Assembly: GCF_002288925.2 (NCBI RefSeq) | Contig: NW_022098001.1 | Location: 7,035,113-7,099,112 of the forward strand | Origin: Delphinapterus leucas | Lineage: Eukaryota > Chordata > Mammalia > Artiodactyla > Monodontidae | Length of the DNA stretch: 64,000 bases | Direction of reading: 5' to 3' | Shown here: piece by piece, positions 34,979-47,185 of the stretch | How positions within the stretch are numbered: the first letter of the stretch is position 1 | How the letters are laid out: each line of letters begins with the position of its first letter | Made by a program: the position numbers and the translations under genes | Notes under the pieces: model-generated | Told to the model about the DNA's origin: nothing | Databases searched by the model: none | Seen by the model: the letters and a program-made list of their open reading frames with translations, nothing else

Positions 34979-37160
34979 TAAGAACAGTTTTAGATTTACA
35001 GAAAAATTGTGAAGACAGTGCAGAGAGTTCCCACAGAGCTGTGCTCAGTTTCTCCTACTAATAACAGCTTACATTACTTTGGTACATTTGTTACAGCCAA
35101 TGGACCAATATTGATACATTATTATTAATTGAAGAGTTTCTTCAGATTAATTTTTTTACCTAATGTCCCTTTTCTGTGCCAGGATCCCATCCAGGCACCA
35201 TGTTACATTTAGTTGTTTCATCTCCTTGGGCTCCTCTTGGCTTTGATAGCTTCTCAGACACTCCTTATTTTTGACGACCTTGACAATTTTGAATAATGCT
35301 GGTCAGGCATTGTGTAGTATGTCCCTGTCTGGGACTTGAATGATCTTTTTCTCATGACTAGACTGGCGTTAGGATCCAAACTATCAACATGACTAATCAC
35401 CTTGATGTTGGCCTTGAGCACCTGGCTGAGGTAGTGTTTGTCAGATTCTCCCCTGCAAAGTTATTCTTTCCCCCCTTTTTCCATACTGGACTCTTTGGAA
35501 GGAAGTTACTACGTGCAACCCACACCTAAGGAGTCGACTGTTATGCTCCTCCTTTAGGATAAAGTATCTACATAAATTATTTGGAATTCTTCTGTATGAG
35601 AGATTTGTCTGTTTCCCTCATTTAATTGTTTACTCATTCATTTATATATATATATCCATTTGGATGCATGGATATTTACTTTATATTTTGGGTTATAATG
35701 CAATACTATCTTAGTTATTTTCTTGTTCAAATTGTTCCAGCTTTGACCATTTCAGATGGCTCCCATGACCCTTTGACATATCCCCATCAATACGGTTTTT
35801 GTTTTTTTGAGCACATCCTTACTTTCTGGCACTTCAAGGTGCTCCAGGTTCTTCTTGTATCCTAGAATCAGCTTGCCCTATCCTAGAATCAGCCTTTTCT
35901 CCAAGGAGTCCTAGTTTCTCTTATGAGAGGATGGTATTAGAAACCAGGTCTGGGTACAAGATTGCTCATTGCTAGTGGGGTGTTATTGCTTCCATGTCCT
36001 CTCAGCTGACAGAGCAAGGAAATGTATGTGAACTTACCAGTATATCTATACATACCTATAAATATTTCTGTATGAACATGAATTAATTCCTATATCTGCA
36101 ACTCTAATCCATTACCACCAAGAGGAATAGTCTAGCCTCTTTCCCATGCTTATTTGTAAATGCCCACTCCAAGGGTGAGAAGCCTGGCTCCCTCCATCCA
36201 CCAATATTTACTTAATTGTTTATTTCCAGTACACATGTATACCAGTATCAGAATTATTAACCTATACCCTGATGGGAAAAAAAATTCATCAAACAGAGTA
36301 CAGTTTTATGCGCAGCTCTTTTTGCCTTTAGTCTTATGGCTCTACTCATTTCCAAAATTACCTAGGTCAGTGCCTTTCCCCCTCACCCCCTTCAGGGAGG
36401 TGTTTTGTTACATTTGTAATACAGATTATTTCATCACAGTCTGCATTCAATCCTGGAGTCCCTCCTAAATGTTTTTTTTTTTTAACGTGTATGCATTTGT
36501 TCACTATTTATGCTGTAAAGTTCTATGGATTTTGATCAATACATGGTGTCCTGTATCTACAAGGATGGTACATACAGAATAGTTTCACCACCCTAAAAGA
36601 AATTGCATGCTTCTTCTATTCAACCCTCTACCCCACTCCTACCAAATCGCTGCCAATCACTGATCATTTTACTGTCTCTATAGTTTTTCCTTTTCCAGAA
36701 TCTCATGTAGTTGGAATCATGCAATACGTAGCCTTTTCAGATTAACGTCTTTCATTTATCAATATGTATTTGAGATTCATACTTGTCTTTTCGTGACTTG
36801 ATAGCCTATTATTTTTTTAAATCACAAAATAATATCCCACTGTGTGGACGTACCACAGTTTTTTTAGTCCATTTTATGTTCTATTGAAGGACATCTTGAC
36901 TGCTCTCAGTTTTTAGAGATTATGAATAAGGCTGCTATACATATTCTTGTCTCTTTTTAAATTGTTTATCCTTTGCTTTTCAAATTGTTTACTAAGGATA
37001 TAGACTTTGACAGGTTTCAACTATTTTTTTCCTAGTCTATTATATCTCCATTGACTATGATTTTTGCCTCACAATACTAAAAAATGTAATCGAATATATC
37101 TGTATTTTTTGTTATGGCTTCCGGGTATCCTGTCTTGCTCAAATTGTTTTTCTTCATCCC
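34979..37160 (-). repeat. long ancient L1M 3' region
   Basis: Antisense L1M 3' UTR and ORF2-tail text runs in order: 'agttttagatttacagaaaa', 'ccaatattgatacattatta', 'tgacatatccccatcaatac', 'gttggaatcatgcaatacgt', 'gtggacgtaccacagttttt'. It may be more than one L1 fragment joined together. Part of it is shared with 396-837. Confidence 0.7.
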
Positions 37161-37164
37161 AAGG

Positions 37165-39185
37165 TTAAAAGCTGTTCTTCTGAATTTCTCTGCCATTACA
37201 TATTAAGGAAGAGTGCCTGGGTTTAAATAAGAGATAGAAATGCTGAAGAATAACAGAGGGCATGGGGGATAGTGACTTGGGGCTGAGAAGCATTTTGTCT
37301 CTGAATTCCAAGTGGTCCATCACCTGGGCTTTCTAGGATGAGCTGTGAGTAAAGGTTTTCATGGGGTCCCTTCAGACACTAGTTCTAGGAGCAAGGAGCT
37401 TTATGGCTTGAATTTGGTGAAGTAAAACCAGACCCCAGGGTTGTTTCCTGAGCTTGTCCATCCCACCCTGTATCCCTTTGTCTGTCTGCTTCCTAGACTT
37501 AAAGGTGAGGGCCAGGTCTGGCTTGTTGATCCTTGATTCCTCAATGCCTGGCCTGATGCCTTGTGGGCAAGCAGGTAAGAGGGAAGGGAGGGAGGGAGGG
37601 AGGAAAGAAAGAGTGTGGGTTATTTTCCATTAACTCTAAAGTTCCGCATTAAGTTCTCTGTTCCGCTGTGGGCCCTGGCAGCTAACCTCACTGAACCCCT
37701 CATGGGCTCCCTCGCCTTCTGGTCGCCCACTGGGGCTGGCTAACGGGATACACTGTCAGGGAATTGGAGGTTGGGAGAAAGGGAGGTGGGAGTATTTATT
37801 GCTCTCACTCTGCACCTGCTGGGCAGTCCTGGCAGCAGTACATTCTTCTACATTCACAGCTCCCGTCCAGCAGCCCCTCTCCCAGGATGCCAGCTTTCAC
37901 CTGGACGCCACCACCTCTTCCCCTGCCTCTGCAGGTCAGGTGGGCGAGTGGCTTCCCCTTGTGGGCAGCTGCTCTGGGCATCAATGTCTCTTACTACTTC
38001 TGGGAAGCTACGCACACCTCTGTAAATAGTCACTTCACTAAAAAGCCTTTTAAAAACCGCAGCTGAGTGTACTCTCTGTTTCCTGCCTGGACTCTGACAG
38101 GTCCTTAAAGGGAAGAAAGTAGGGAAAGAAGCAACAGGAGCCTGGAAGGATAAGGGGGCTTCTCAGAAGCACTTACACAACCCCGGGAGGAACAAGTCTT
38201 GTTATTCCCTGTACTCACCCACTGAAGCGGAAAAGGACTTAGAGAAAGGACTGTGTGAGGCTACACGATGGCCGGCCTGAGTCACCCCAGCTGTCCCGTG
38301 GTTAGTGGCTGTCTCCTCTCTGTGCCCCTCAGTGCTTGGTTCTATCTAGATAGGAATCCTTGATAAGGTGGGATTATAATTTACTACTTTATAGGCCTGT
38401 CTCCCACTGTGGACTGAAAACTCCTCAAAGGCAAAGATTTGGGTTTTGGCCATTTCCGGATCCTGCCATTTCTCACAGGCTGCGGGGCACAGAGGAAGCC
38501 CTTGAATGGATTCACGTGAAGAAGGAATGAAGGTTTCTCCCACAAATGAACCTGTAGGCCCACCTTTCTAAAACCCACCCCCTTCTGAGGTGGCGAAACC
38601 ACGTCAGAATCCCGTAGCCAGGCCCTGAAGGCTAAAAAGTACTTGACACTGATGATGCCGGAAGGTGACTAAGCTGCTGATTCAAGAAAACCAACTTCCT
38701 CTTCCAAGACGGTTGCCTAATCTATTGTCAAGTTGTTTCTCCCAGACATATCCTGGCCTCATGCTTGCCTGCCACCTTTGCCTGCTTCTTCAAGGGCTGC
38801 CAATTTCACTCAAACAGCTTTCTCGTTCTTGTACCCTTTTGTTCTGTTGCTGTCTCAGGTATTATCCAAATGGTCCGTTCTAACCCCTTCACACCTGGAT
38901 CAGGAAACCCTCACCACACAAAGCCAACAGTGTGGACCACATCCTCCCATCCCCAAACCAGGATACAGTCATTTGAAACCTGGGGTGTCCCAGGAAACCT
39001 GGGATAAATACTCATATCTATAGAACCAACACTAAACCTTGATCCATTTTTAATGTAAATGGTCTTTATAACCACAAACGTATGGGGGAGAAAAACAGTG
39101 AATAAAGCTTAACTGTTTTGTTGACTAATTGACTGTAGTTTTCATAGGCATGGTGACCATATTCCTGTAATTTTCTAACGCAGTG
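37165..39185. other. intergenic, no recognised gene
   Basis: Holds a (GGGA)n run at about 37584-37605 and an old-repeat-like tail near 38020-38100 ('ctgtaaatagtcacttcact', 'agtgtactctctgtttcctg'). The open frames up to about 100 codons overlap one another and are unsupported. Confidence 0.5.
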
Positions 39186-39189
39186 GGTT

Positions 39190-39430
39190 TTTTTTTAATT
39201 TTAATTTTATTGGCGTATAGTTGATTTACAGTGTTTAGTTTCAGTTGTACAGCAAAGTGATTCAGTTATGCATATACATATATTCATTCTTTTTTAGGTT
39301 CTTTTCTCTTATAGGTTATCACAGAATATTGAGTTCTCTGTGCTGTACAATATGTCCTTGTTGGTTATCTGTCTTTATATAGTAGTGTGTGTATATTCAT
39401 CCCAAGCTCCTGATTTATCCCTCCCCTCTA
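39190..39430 (-). repeat. L1 3' UTR (cetartiodactyl type)
   Basis: Antisense 'tattggcgtatagttgattt', 'gtacagcaaagtgattcagt' and 'ctgtgctgtacaatatgtcc' parallel 15717-16015. Confidence 0.85.
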
Positions 39431-39434
39431 ATGC

Positions 39435-41060
39435 AGTGTCAATTTCAAATGTTCCATTAGTGGAAACATTTTTAATGCTGAATGTTATGATTCATGTTGT
39501 TGTATTGTTTTCAGTAAAAGCAGTTCTTTATGTGTATAATAAAGTGTGACATTTTGTACACCACTATAAGATTTTTTTCATCTAAAATCACAGCCCAGCC
39601 CTTGGAGTCACCCCAGCCTAGGTGCCAAATAGTGAATGAAGAAGACTCTAGAAGATTCCAGCCATTTGGGTGTTCCCAAATGGAGCAAAGACAAAGCATC
39701 TCACCAAGCCCTTCCTGAATTTCTGACCTACAAATTCGTGAGTATAAAAAAAAAAAGGTTTTCTGCAAAAATAAATAAATACATCACAAACTGGAGTAAA
39801 ATTCTTCTCAGGCCATTTTCCTTAGTGTATGAAAATGCAGTTGTCACTGAAGTTTTAGTAGAAGAAAAGGGGTATTTTCCCTCCAGAACCTTCCAGACTG
39901 GAAATTTCAGACCTTCTGATGCTTGGTGATCCCCATTCCACTAAGAGCAGAAGTTATTCCAGCCGCAAAGGGTCATGACCATGCCCTTGGGGGAGCTCTC
40001 TACAGTGCAAAGAGAAAGATGATCTGCTGGAAGAGGTTCTAAGTGGTGGACCAGTTGCTTCTGGAGCAGTGAGTGCTGGATTTCAGACACCCTGTCTGGC
40101 ATCCTGACTCCAGGACTCTTCCTGTTACTGACACATTGTCTAAAGCACACTTAAAGCCTTTGACAATTATAGCATGGTGTTAGTCTTGCCTTCGCTGTGA
40201 GAAGTTCCTGGAAAGGTACTTCTCATTGACAACAGCTCCTGGCACTGCGCTTCGTCATAGCAGGTACTCAGTAGACAAACACTTGCCTGTGAGGATGATG
40301 AGCAGACTCAGGCAACCAGTCCACCGCAGGCCAGGCTTCCCCAAGGCGTCCTGCGAGGCAGTGAGGTCACCAGTACATTCCTTGGAAATGCCCAAGGCCC
40401 ATCTGGAATGCCCCTCTGGCCTCTCCTAGCCCTTGTAAATTCAGTTTCTTTGGAACTCCCTCCTCTCTCAACCCCCCCAAACACCTCCTTGAATTTAATC
40501 TGAGGCATTTGTGAAGAGGGTATTTCTCTCCATCTCTGCTATAGAGCACAATATCTGGCATTTAAACTGATAAATCTGCTGGCAGGTTGGTGAATGAATG
40601 AATTGAATCTGGACTAACAGGAGGGTGAGCAGGTCGGTAGGTGAATAAAATAATGAACTGTCACCAGGCATGCCCTGGAATGGCACCCTCCAGAGGACAG
40701 AGATTCCTACTTTTTCAAGACACCAGTGGGATTCCATTGACTCCACAGCATGAAATTTTTTCAAAATCCATTTTTAAAATGTGTTACTTAGAAACTAGAA
40801 TATTTATGAACATGTCATCAAAGTATGGCAAGACACTTGTAAAGGTAACTCTACCGTTTGGTACATACAAACATTCATTTATACCTAGCTGCTAGGTAAT
40901 AAATTTTTGAAATGTTCAATGTTTTTCATTCACCACCTGTATTAGCGGGCCATTACTTCCCTCAACTGAAAGCAAAATGTGTTTGCTATCACCATCAATA
41001 TTCTGTAACACTGAACTTGAAGGAAGCTTTTAAGGAAAAAGGGCTTTGAGAGCTTTAAGA
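39435..41060. other. intergenic downstream of ODF1, no recognised feature
   Basis: Mostly unique text. No exon, RNA gene or clear repeat was seen. Confidence 0.5.
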
Positions 41061-41065
41061 TCCTA

Positions 41066-41560
41066 TCCAGAGTTTCTCAACCTTACCTGTGTGATTCAGT
41101 TACCTGGGGAGACTTTTAAAAATCTCGACGTCCAGGCTGCACACCTCAAATCTATTACATTAGAATCTCTGGAGATGGGACCCAGGCAGCAGTACTTTTT
41201 TTTCTTTAAAATGTTAAAAAAAATTTTTTTTTCTTTTTGTGTGTGTGTGGTTTAGTTTGTGTTTTTTACCTTTATGGTTTGGCATCCTTTTTTTTTTTTT
41301 TGCAGTACGCGGGCCTCTCACTGTTGTGGCCTCTCCCGTTGCGGAGCACAGGCTCCAGACGCGCAGGCTCAGCGGCCATGGCTCACGGGCCCAGCCACTC
41401 CGTGGCATGTGGGATCTTCCCAGACCGGGGCATGAACCCGTGTCCCTTGCTTCGGCAGGCGGACTCTCAGCCACTGCGCTACCAGGGAAGTTGGGCATCC
41501 ATGTTTTTAAAGCTTCCCTAAGTGATTCCCATATGCAGCCAAGGCTTTAACGCACATGCA
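41066..41560 (+). repeat. MER5-like DNA transposon split by a CHR-type SINE
   Basis: 'cagagtttctcaaccttacc', 'cagttacctggggagacttt' and 'tacattagaatctctggaga' are MER5A-type wording. The element resumes after the SINE with 'agtgattcccatatgcagcc'. Confidence 0.7.
41288..41490 (-). repeat. CHR-type SINE
   Basis: An antisense copy runs from poly-T to 'gcgctaccagggaag'. The short duplication TTTGGCATCC / TTGGGCATCC lies at about 41278-41287 and 41491-41500. The final head bases are trimmed. Confidence 0.92.
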
Positions 41561-42077
41561 GGTGAGACTAATGAAAAAGACTTACTGTGCAAACGTGAGG
41601 GTTTTGCGTTCCCCATAACAGTCAGATCTGTAACCAGCCGGTGTCCTCATTCTGAGCCCTCCCCATCATCCCTCTTCCTTTACACTTATTTCTGTCTTGG
41701 CGGTCACGAATTTCTCACGGGCTGTGTCCATGAGGATCCAAGTTCAGGTGAACTATGCTCTCATTTCATGACAGCTGTACTTTTCCACTCATGAACTTTG
41801 GACTGAACTTCTGTGCCTTGAAGGAGTTTTAAGGTTTGAGAAAAGCAGATAGTTGAAATAAATCCTTAGGAGGTTGCAAATCACCCTGAGCCAGAGCTGG
41901 CCCTTCCCCCAAATCACAGGAATGTTGAGACACGACAGCTGTATGGCCACCCCACCCTCTGTCAGTGAACATGCTCCCCCCATACTTTTGTACTCTCATC
42001 GTTGCCCCAGTCAAAACTCCAACCACATTTCTCTCCAGTGCTCCCTACCGGAGTAGCTTTGAAAAAGCGCTTGCCTT

Positions 42078-42246
42078 GTGCAGGGGGCGCGGGTTTGTGC
42101 CCCAGTCCGGGAGGGTTCCACGTGCCGCGGAGCGGCTGGGCCCGTGAGCCATGGCTGCTGAGCCTGCGCGTCCGGAACCTGTGCCCCACAATGGGAGAGG
42201 CCACAACAGTGAGAGGCCCGCGTACCGCAAAAAAAAAAAAAAAAAA
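42078..42246 (+). repeat. 5'-truncated CHR-type SINE with perfect TSD
   Basis: A sense copy lacks about 40 bases of the head and starts at 'gtgcagggggcgcgggtttg'. It has the 12-bp duplication AGCGCTTGCCTT at 42066-42077 and 42247-42258. It lies about 400 bp from the ODF1 stop codon. Confidence 0.95.
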
Positions 42247-42648
42247 AGCGCTTGCCTTCAGCCCTAACTAGTCTTGGTTTCTGCTTTGACTGTTTCATTT
42301 CTGGGCAAGGTCATGTCACAAAATCATCTGGAAAAACAGTGTCTGGGGATGCCCACCCCAAAAGTATCTTTTCCTGGGATTTGGCGGTAGTGGGGTATAA
42401 AGTAGCACACAGGAGGGCAGATCTCACCATTCATCTCCATTCCCATCTGTTCACCCTTCCGTTGCCCACTAACCTGGCGGGGCTCTGTGGTGGGTTGAAC
42501 CAAAATACTCTGACACACCAGTGGATTGCAGTTATGTATTCAGTTTTCTATGTTCCTGAATAACACGGGCCATGGGAAGGGGGAGAGAAACGCTGAAAGA
42601 GCTGCCGGGCTGGATACCTGACTCTACTAAGTCCTGGGTTCCTACACT

Positions 42649-43045
42649 TTACAAAATCATCTTCCTACAGGCAAACCGGCTCCCACAGGGATAGCATGGG
42701 TTGCAGGGGTCACAGGGGCTGCAGGGATCACAGGGGTTGCAGGGAGACATGCAAGGGTAGCAGGGAGACTCGATATTGACACAACTGCCGAGCCCGTAGG
42801 AGTACGTCACGTCCTTCTCATCTACACACGGGGGCAAGCTGAACTCTTTGCAGATGTTCATGTAGCTGTACTTTTTCGATCCCAGGCAGTCGTATCTGTT
42901 CTCGCGCTCAGCTGACACGCACACCTTTCCGTCCTTCACTCGCACCTTGACTTGATCGGGTTCAAAGCCGCACACGTTCACTGATCCTAAAATGTTACTG
43001 CTACAGCAAGAGGAGGCTAGAATTCTATTTGTTGTTCTTCTCAAT
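42649..43045 (-). CDS. ODF1: ODF1 exon 2 (small-heat-shock-like core and Cys-X-Pro tail)
   Basis: This is the second and last coding exon of ODF1. The acceptor reads TTCCAG|ATTGAG. Joining exon 1 (..GCC AA) to this exon (A TTG AGA) gives A-K-L-R-R, matching the mammalian protein across the junction. The exon completes Lys107 and encodes residues 108-238, ending in RKMIL and TAA at 42651-42649. Residues about 124-190 form the alpha-crystallin/HSP20-like region, including [18 protein letters not shown]. Residues 202-227 are Cys-X-Pro repeats ([24 protein letters not shown]). The spliced protein is 238 residues, against about 250 in human from memory, and the difference falls in the Cys-X-Pro tract. 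The reading frame is clean. No canonical AATAAA was seen just downstream on the minus strand. A weak variant AATACA lies at 42540-42535. Confidence 0.97.
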
Positions 43046-43339
43046 CTGGAATTTAGGAAAAAGAAAGGGTGGGAGGAAGAAGCTCAGACCATGGAACTCA
43101 GATACAGCTTAACAAGCAATATTTTTACCTCTTTTTTTTTTTTTAAAAAAACAGCAAAAGTAATAAACACTAGTCATTGTGAAAAGTCAAACTTTACAGA
43201 AGCGTGTAGAAGTAAAAAATGAGACTCCTCCCATGTAAATCACACTCCCTCACAGGTAAACCCCTGTTAACAACAGATGGGTGCTTGGCCTTCCAGATCT
43301 TTCTCTTGTATTTATTTTTAATTTTCTTTTTTTCTTTTT

Positions 43340-43815
43340 CCTTCAAGTTTTATTGAGGTATAATTGACATACAGCACCGTGTGAATTTGAGGTGTACAGA
43401 ATAATGATTTGACAACATACATCATGAAATGACTATCACGATAAGTTTAGTGAACATCCATCATCTCATATAGATACAAAATTAAATAGAAAAAATTATT
43501 TTTTTCTTTGTGATGAGAACTCAGGATTTACTCTTTACTTTCATATATAACCTACAGCACTGTTACTTAATCATGTTGTATATTATATCCCTAGTACTTA
43601 TTTATCCTGTAACTGGAAGTTTGTACCTTTTGACCACCTTTATCCAATCCCCCCCACCCCATCCCACTGCTCTGATAACCACAAATTTCATCTCTTTTTC
43701 TATGAGTTTGTTTGGTTGGTGGGTTGGGTTTTTCTGAAGTACAATTGATCTATAATACTATGTTAGTTCCTGGTGCACAACATAGTGATTTGACATTTCT
43801 ATGCATTACAAAATG
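43340..43815 (-). repeat. L1 3' UTR fragments in the ODF1 intron
   Basis: Antisense 'gttttattgaggtataattgacatacagca', 'atcatgaaatgactatcacg' and a second similar opening at about 43733 ('gaagtacaattgatctataata') suggest two overlapping L1 tails. Confidence 0.8.
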
Positions 43816-43829
43816 ATCACCACATTCTC

Positions 43830-44035
43830 TTGCATTTAAATCTCAGCTCCTCCTCTTATTAGTTATGGAACTTTGGGCAGGCTCCTTAAACCTCTCTGTG
43901 CCTCAGTTTCCTCATCTGTAAAATTGGGACAATAATAGTAACCCATTTCTAGGGGTTTCATGAGACTTAAATTAGTTAATGAATGAAAAGAATCTATACT
44001 AGTGCTTGCCACGTAGTTAGGATGCTAGGCTTTTG
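43830..44035 (+). repeat. MIR SINE
   Basis: 'atttaaatctcagctcctcc', 'cctctctgtgcctcagtttc' and 'tcatctgtaaaattgggaca' follow MIR order. Confidence 0.9.
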
Positions 44036-44089
44036 TCTGTTGTGTGTTTTTTCTTTTTCTTTCTTTCTTTTTTTTTTTTCCTCACAGTG

Positions 44090-44240
44090 TGCCGTGGAAA
44101 GTGCTAAGCCATTAGAGGCACTGTTTCATTTGACCCTCACAAGAACCCTGTCATGCAGGTGTAATTGTCACCATTTTGTAGATGGGGAGTTGGTGAAGGT
44201 GGTGAATGGCAGAGCCTAGATTCAAATCCAGGCTTGTTTA
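44090..44240 (-). repeat. MIR fragment
   Basis: Antisense 'tttcatttgaccctcacaag', 'caccattttgtagatgggga' and 'agcctagattcaaatccagg'. Confidence 0.8.
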
Positions 44241-44713
44241 ATGCCTAGGTCATGATTTTAACCATCAGTCAGACTGAGCTCTTGGCATGAGGACCTCATC
44301 AGCCTGGCATCAGCCCTGCATGCTCTGGCCCTGCTCAGGGACCACTTTCTTTCTAATTGCCTGATCCTTCCAAAGACAACCTAATGCTCTGAAATGCTCT
44401 TCTTTTTATCCCTTAACATTTTTTTAAAAAATCTGTGTTCTAAGACTTACTCCTGGCAAATCTTTTGGCCTCCAAAGGAAGGTATTGGCATGTATGCTTT
44501 CTAGAAGCTCTTCTGGTTTGAGGAGTCTAGACTGTGATTGGGTGATTGGTTAGAGATACATTTTTAATTCTTACTTTTTTTGCTGAATTTTTTAATACAC
44601 TTCTTTTTGTTACTTAAGTTATACAAGTTCATTGTAAAAAACTCAGAAAATACAGATAAGCAAAAAGAGGGAATATTTTTTTAACATACCCATAAGCCCT
44701 GTTGTCTTCTACA

Positions 44714-44770
44714 GGAGATGGATCTGGGAGCCAGATCTACAAGCCAAAGCTGGCTCCCAGATCTATCTCC
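44714..44770. repeat. near-perfect 21-bp inverted repeat with 15-nt spacer
   Basis: The arm at 44714-44734 pairs with 44750-44770 with one mismatch. The spacer is 15 bases. It lies in the ODF1 intron and belongs to no repeat I recognise. Confidence 0.9.
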
Positions 44771-45739
44771 TCCTCTTACAATATGAGTCTTGAAGTATAA
44801 GTTTGTTGTTTCTGTTTTGTTTTTGTTTTTGCTTAGATTCCCCCTCTTCCTCTATTCGTATCACTCCAGCCCCATCCCCACTGCAGCAGCTGAACAGGGG
44901 TCTCACAAATGTGGGTCTTCAGGAAATTGCCCCAAAGTCTTGGCTAGACAAGGTTTCTTCTTCCTTTTGCTTTTAGGCCAGGGGTTATCAGTGGGGATGT
45001 GCGGGTTTAGGAGAAATTGCAGGAGTCTCATTTTACTCATCAGATTTAACTCTGAAGTTGCAACCTGACTCCTGCCTGGCAAAGTACCTGTCACCCCACA
45101 TGCGATTTTCCTTGGTTCTTTGGGGTTCTGGGCAAAGAGAGATGGCCTGCTCTACTAGTTATCACCAGGGAGGAACTTAGTCATAGTAAACAGAGGCAAG
45201 TCAGCCTCTTTGGTTGGTGGCAGAAGGCTCTTCGGAATGCTAGGGAAAAGCAAGTGGGCGGTGCCATCTGTCTGCCACTCTGGGCTGTCACCTCTTCTCT
45301 CAGCTGAAGCTGAATTTCACCTGAATGTATGACCAAGCTCCTGAATGCGATACTGCCCACAGCAAAGGTGAGGGATATCGCCAGCCATCTTCACAAAGGT
45401 ATGAATCAGGTTCAGCCGGCTGACTATTCTAAAGTAATGAGGATGATGAGAATGCCTCTCTCTACTCTGAACCAAAGGGAGGCTGGACTTCCTCTGGTTT
45501 CCTTGGAGTACTTTACTTTTTCTCCTAATTTAGACCCCTCCAAAGACCCATTAAGCTCAATTGTTCCTTTCCAACGCATCTTTCCCTCTCTTCTTTCTTC
45601 TCCTTCTTCCCATTTCCTGCCTTGTCTCTCTCCTCCTGACTTTTGGTAGATACTGAATAAGGGTATCAGAGTGGAGCAGAAGGGAGCAGAGTGGCACGAC
45701 ACAGGTGCATCTGAACACCTGCGGGTCTTGTTCAATTAC

Positions 45740-45875
45740 AGGCGTCTGGGCCCCACCCCCAGACTTTCTGATTCAGCCAGTCTCGGGAGGAGCCAATAAT
45801 TTGCATTTCTAACAAGTTCCAGGTGATGCTGGCTGCTGGTCCTGGTCGGAAGATCACTCAGGACCACTAACCAGG
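45740..45875 (+). repeat. MER5-like DNA transposon fragment
   Basis: 'ctgggccccacccccagact', 'ttctgattcagccagtctcg' and 'gcatttctaacaagttccag' match MER5A-type text. Located in the ODF1 intron. Confidence 0.7.
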
Positions 45876-45879
45876 TGAT

Positions 45880-46055
45880 TAAGCACAGGGATTCCAGAGT
45901 CAGGCAAACCTGGCTTCAGGTCCCAGCTGTCCCATTTCCTGATGATCACGAACATTGCCCTGACTCTGGTTCATCATCTATAAGATGGCCACGGTGTTAC
46001 AAGGATTAAATGAAGGTGAAGTGTTGGGCACTTGGTTTTCACTCAATAAAGGGTA
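45880..46055 (+). repeat. MIR SINE
   Basis: 'ccagagtcaggcaaacctgg', 'atctataagatggccacggt' and 'acaaggattaaatgaaggtg' in MIR order. Diverged. Confidence 0.75.
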
Positions 46056-46973
46056 AATTTCTTTAACAGGCTGTACCAGGCTCTGCTTTACACAGACTTC
46101 CCTGAAATTCAAGGCTTTAAGCGACCAGGCCCCGAGTCCTGTGTCATTAAACACTAAGGTCAAATAATGGACATGCATTTGGCCTGGATGGGCAGCAACT
46201 CCTACTCTTGCCACCCCGAGACCTCTGCATACAAAGAGATTGTGATGAGAGGGGACCAAGGGGCCCAACTTGCTTCCAGCTCTGCAGGGACACAGAGGGA
46301 AACAGTGGAACTCTCCTCTCAGCGGGAAAGCCAACCAGCCACCAGCCATAAAGTAAGTAAAGCCATAAAGCCCCGGAGTTCCTCTCTGCCGGCTCCCAAG
46401 GTGTGACTATGCCCTGATCTTTGGGTCAAAGGATGGGGGATGGAAAGATTCCCTGAGGGCTTAAGACCCAGGAAGGCTAAACCACAAAGAATGCAACCCT
46501 GAGGGCTAACAGTCACCAGCCTCCCCCAGTGAGAGTGATTCAGTGAAAACTTCATACTCAGAGCGTGAGGGGTAAACAAGAAACCAGAGGGCAGGTTTTT
46601 GAAGTTTTCAGAAGATGGTACCCTTTGTGGGGGGCTTTTCAAGGGAACTTCTTGAGCCACAGGCTACCCACGGATACTTGGATGAGCAGATGGAAGCACA
46701 GTCTCAGGATGAGTTTCCAAGCACCAGCAAAGGGCACAGGGCTGAGCCCAGTGCATTCCTAGGCGCAGCTGCAAATCAAGGTTCATGTGCCCGCAAGGAC
46801 TAAAGCCAGGTGTCAGAGCCACTCTGCCACGGGGTAATTAGATAATAAACTCATAACGGCAGGATTGAGGAGGGGCTGACTTTGCTTCTGGCACTTGAGT
46901 ACAGAAGACAGGAAGCCCACGAAGTGTGGAGGTGAGTCAGGTGCAAACTTACAGCAGGCTGGTTGCATGGCTT

Positions 46974-47185
46974 CTTTTTTTTTTTTTTAACATCTTTATT
47001 GGGGTATAATTGCTTTACAATGGTGTGTTAGTTTCTGCTTTATAACAAAGTGAATCAGTTATACATATACATATGTTCCCATATCTCTTACCTCTTGCGT
47101 CTCCCTCCCTCCCACCCTCCCTATCCCACCCCTCCAGGGCATCGAGCTGATCTCCCTGTGCTATGCGGCTGCTTCCCACTAGCTA
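46974..47185 (-). repeat. L1 3' UTR (cetartiodactyl type)
   Basis: Antisense 'catctttattggggtataat', 'acaaagtgaatcagttatac' and 'ctccctgtgctatgcggctg'. It is cleaner than the other copies, so likely younger. Confidence 0.88.

Noticed and set aside
45329..45649. A 106-codon frame starting MTKLLNAILPT in the ODF1 intron
   Set aside because: No protein family is recognised, and the frame is antisense to ODF1 with an overlapping opposite frame. Coding support is lacking.
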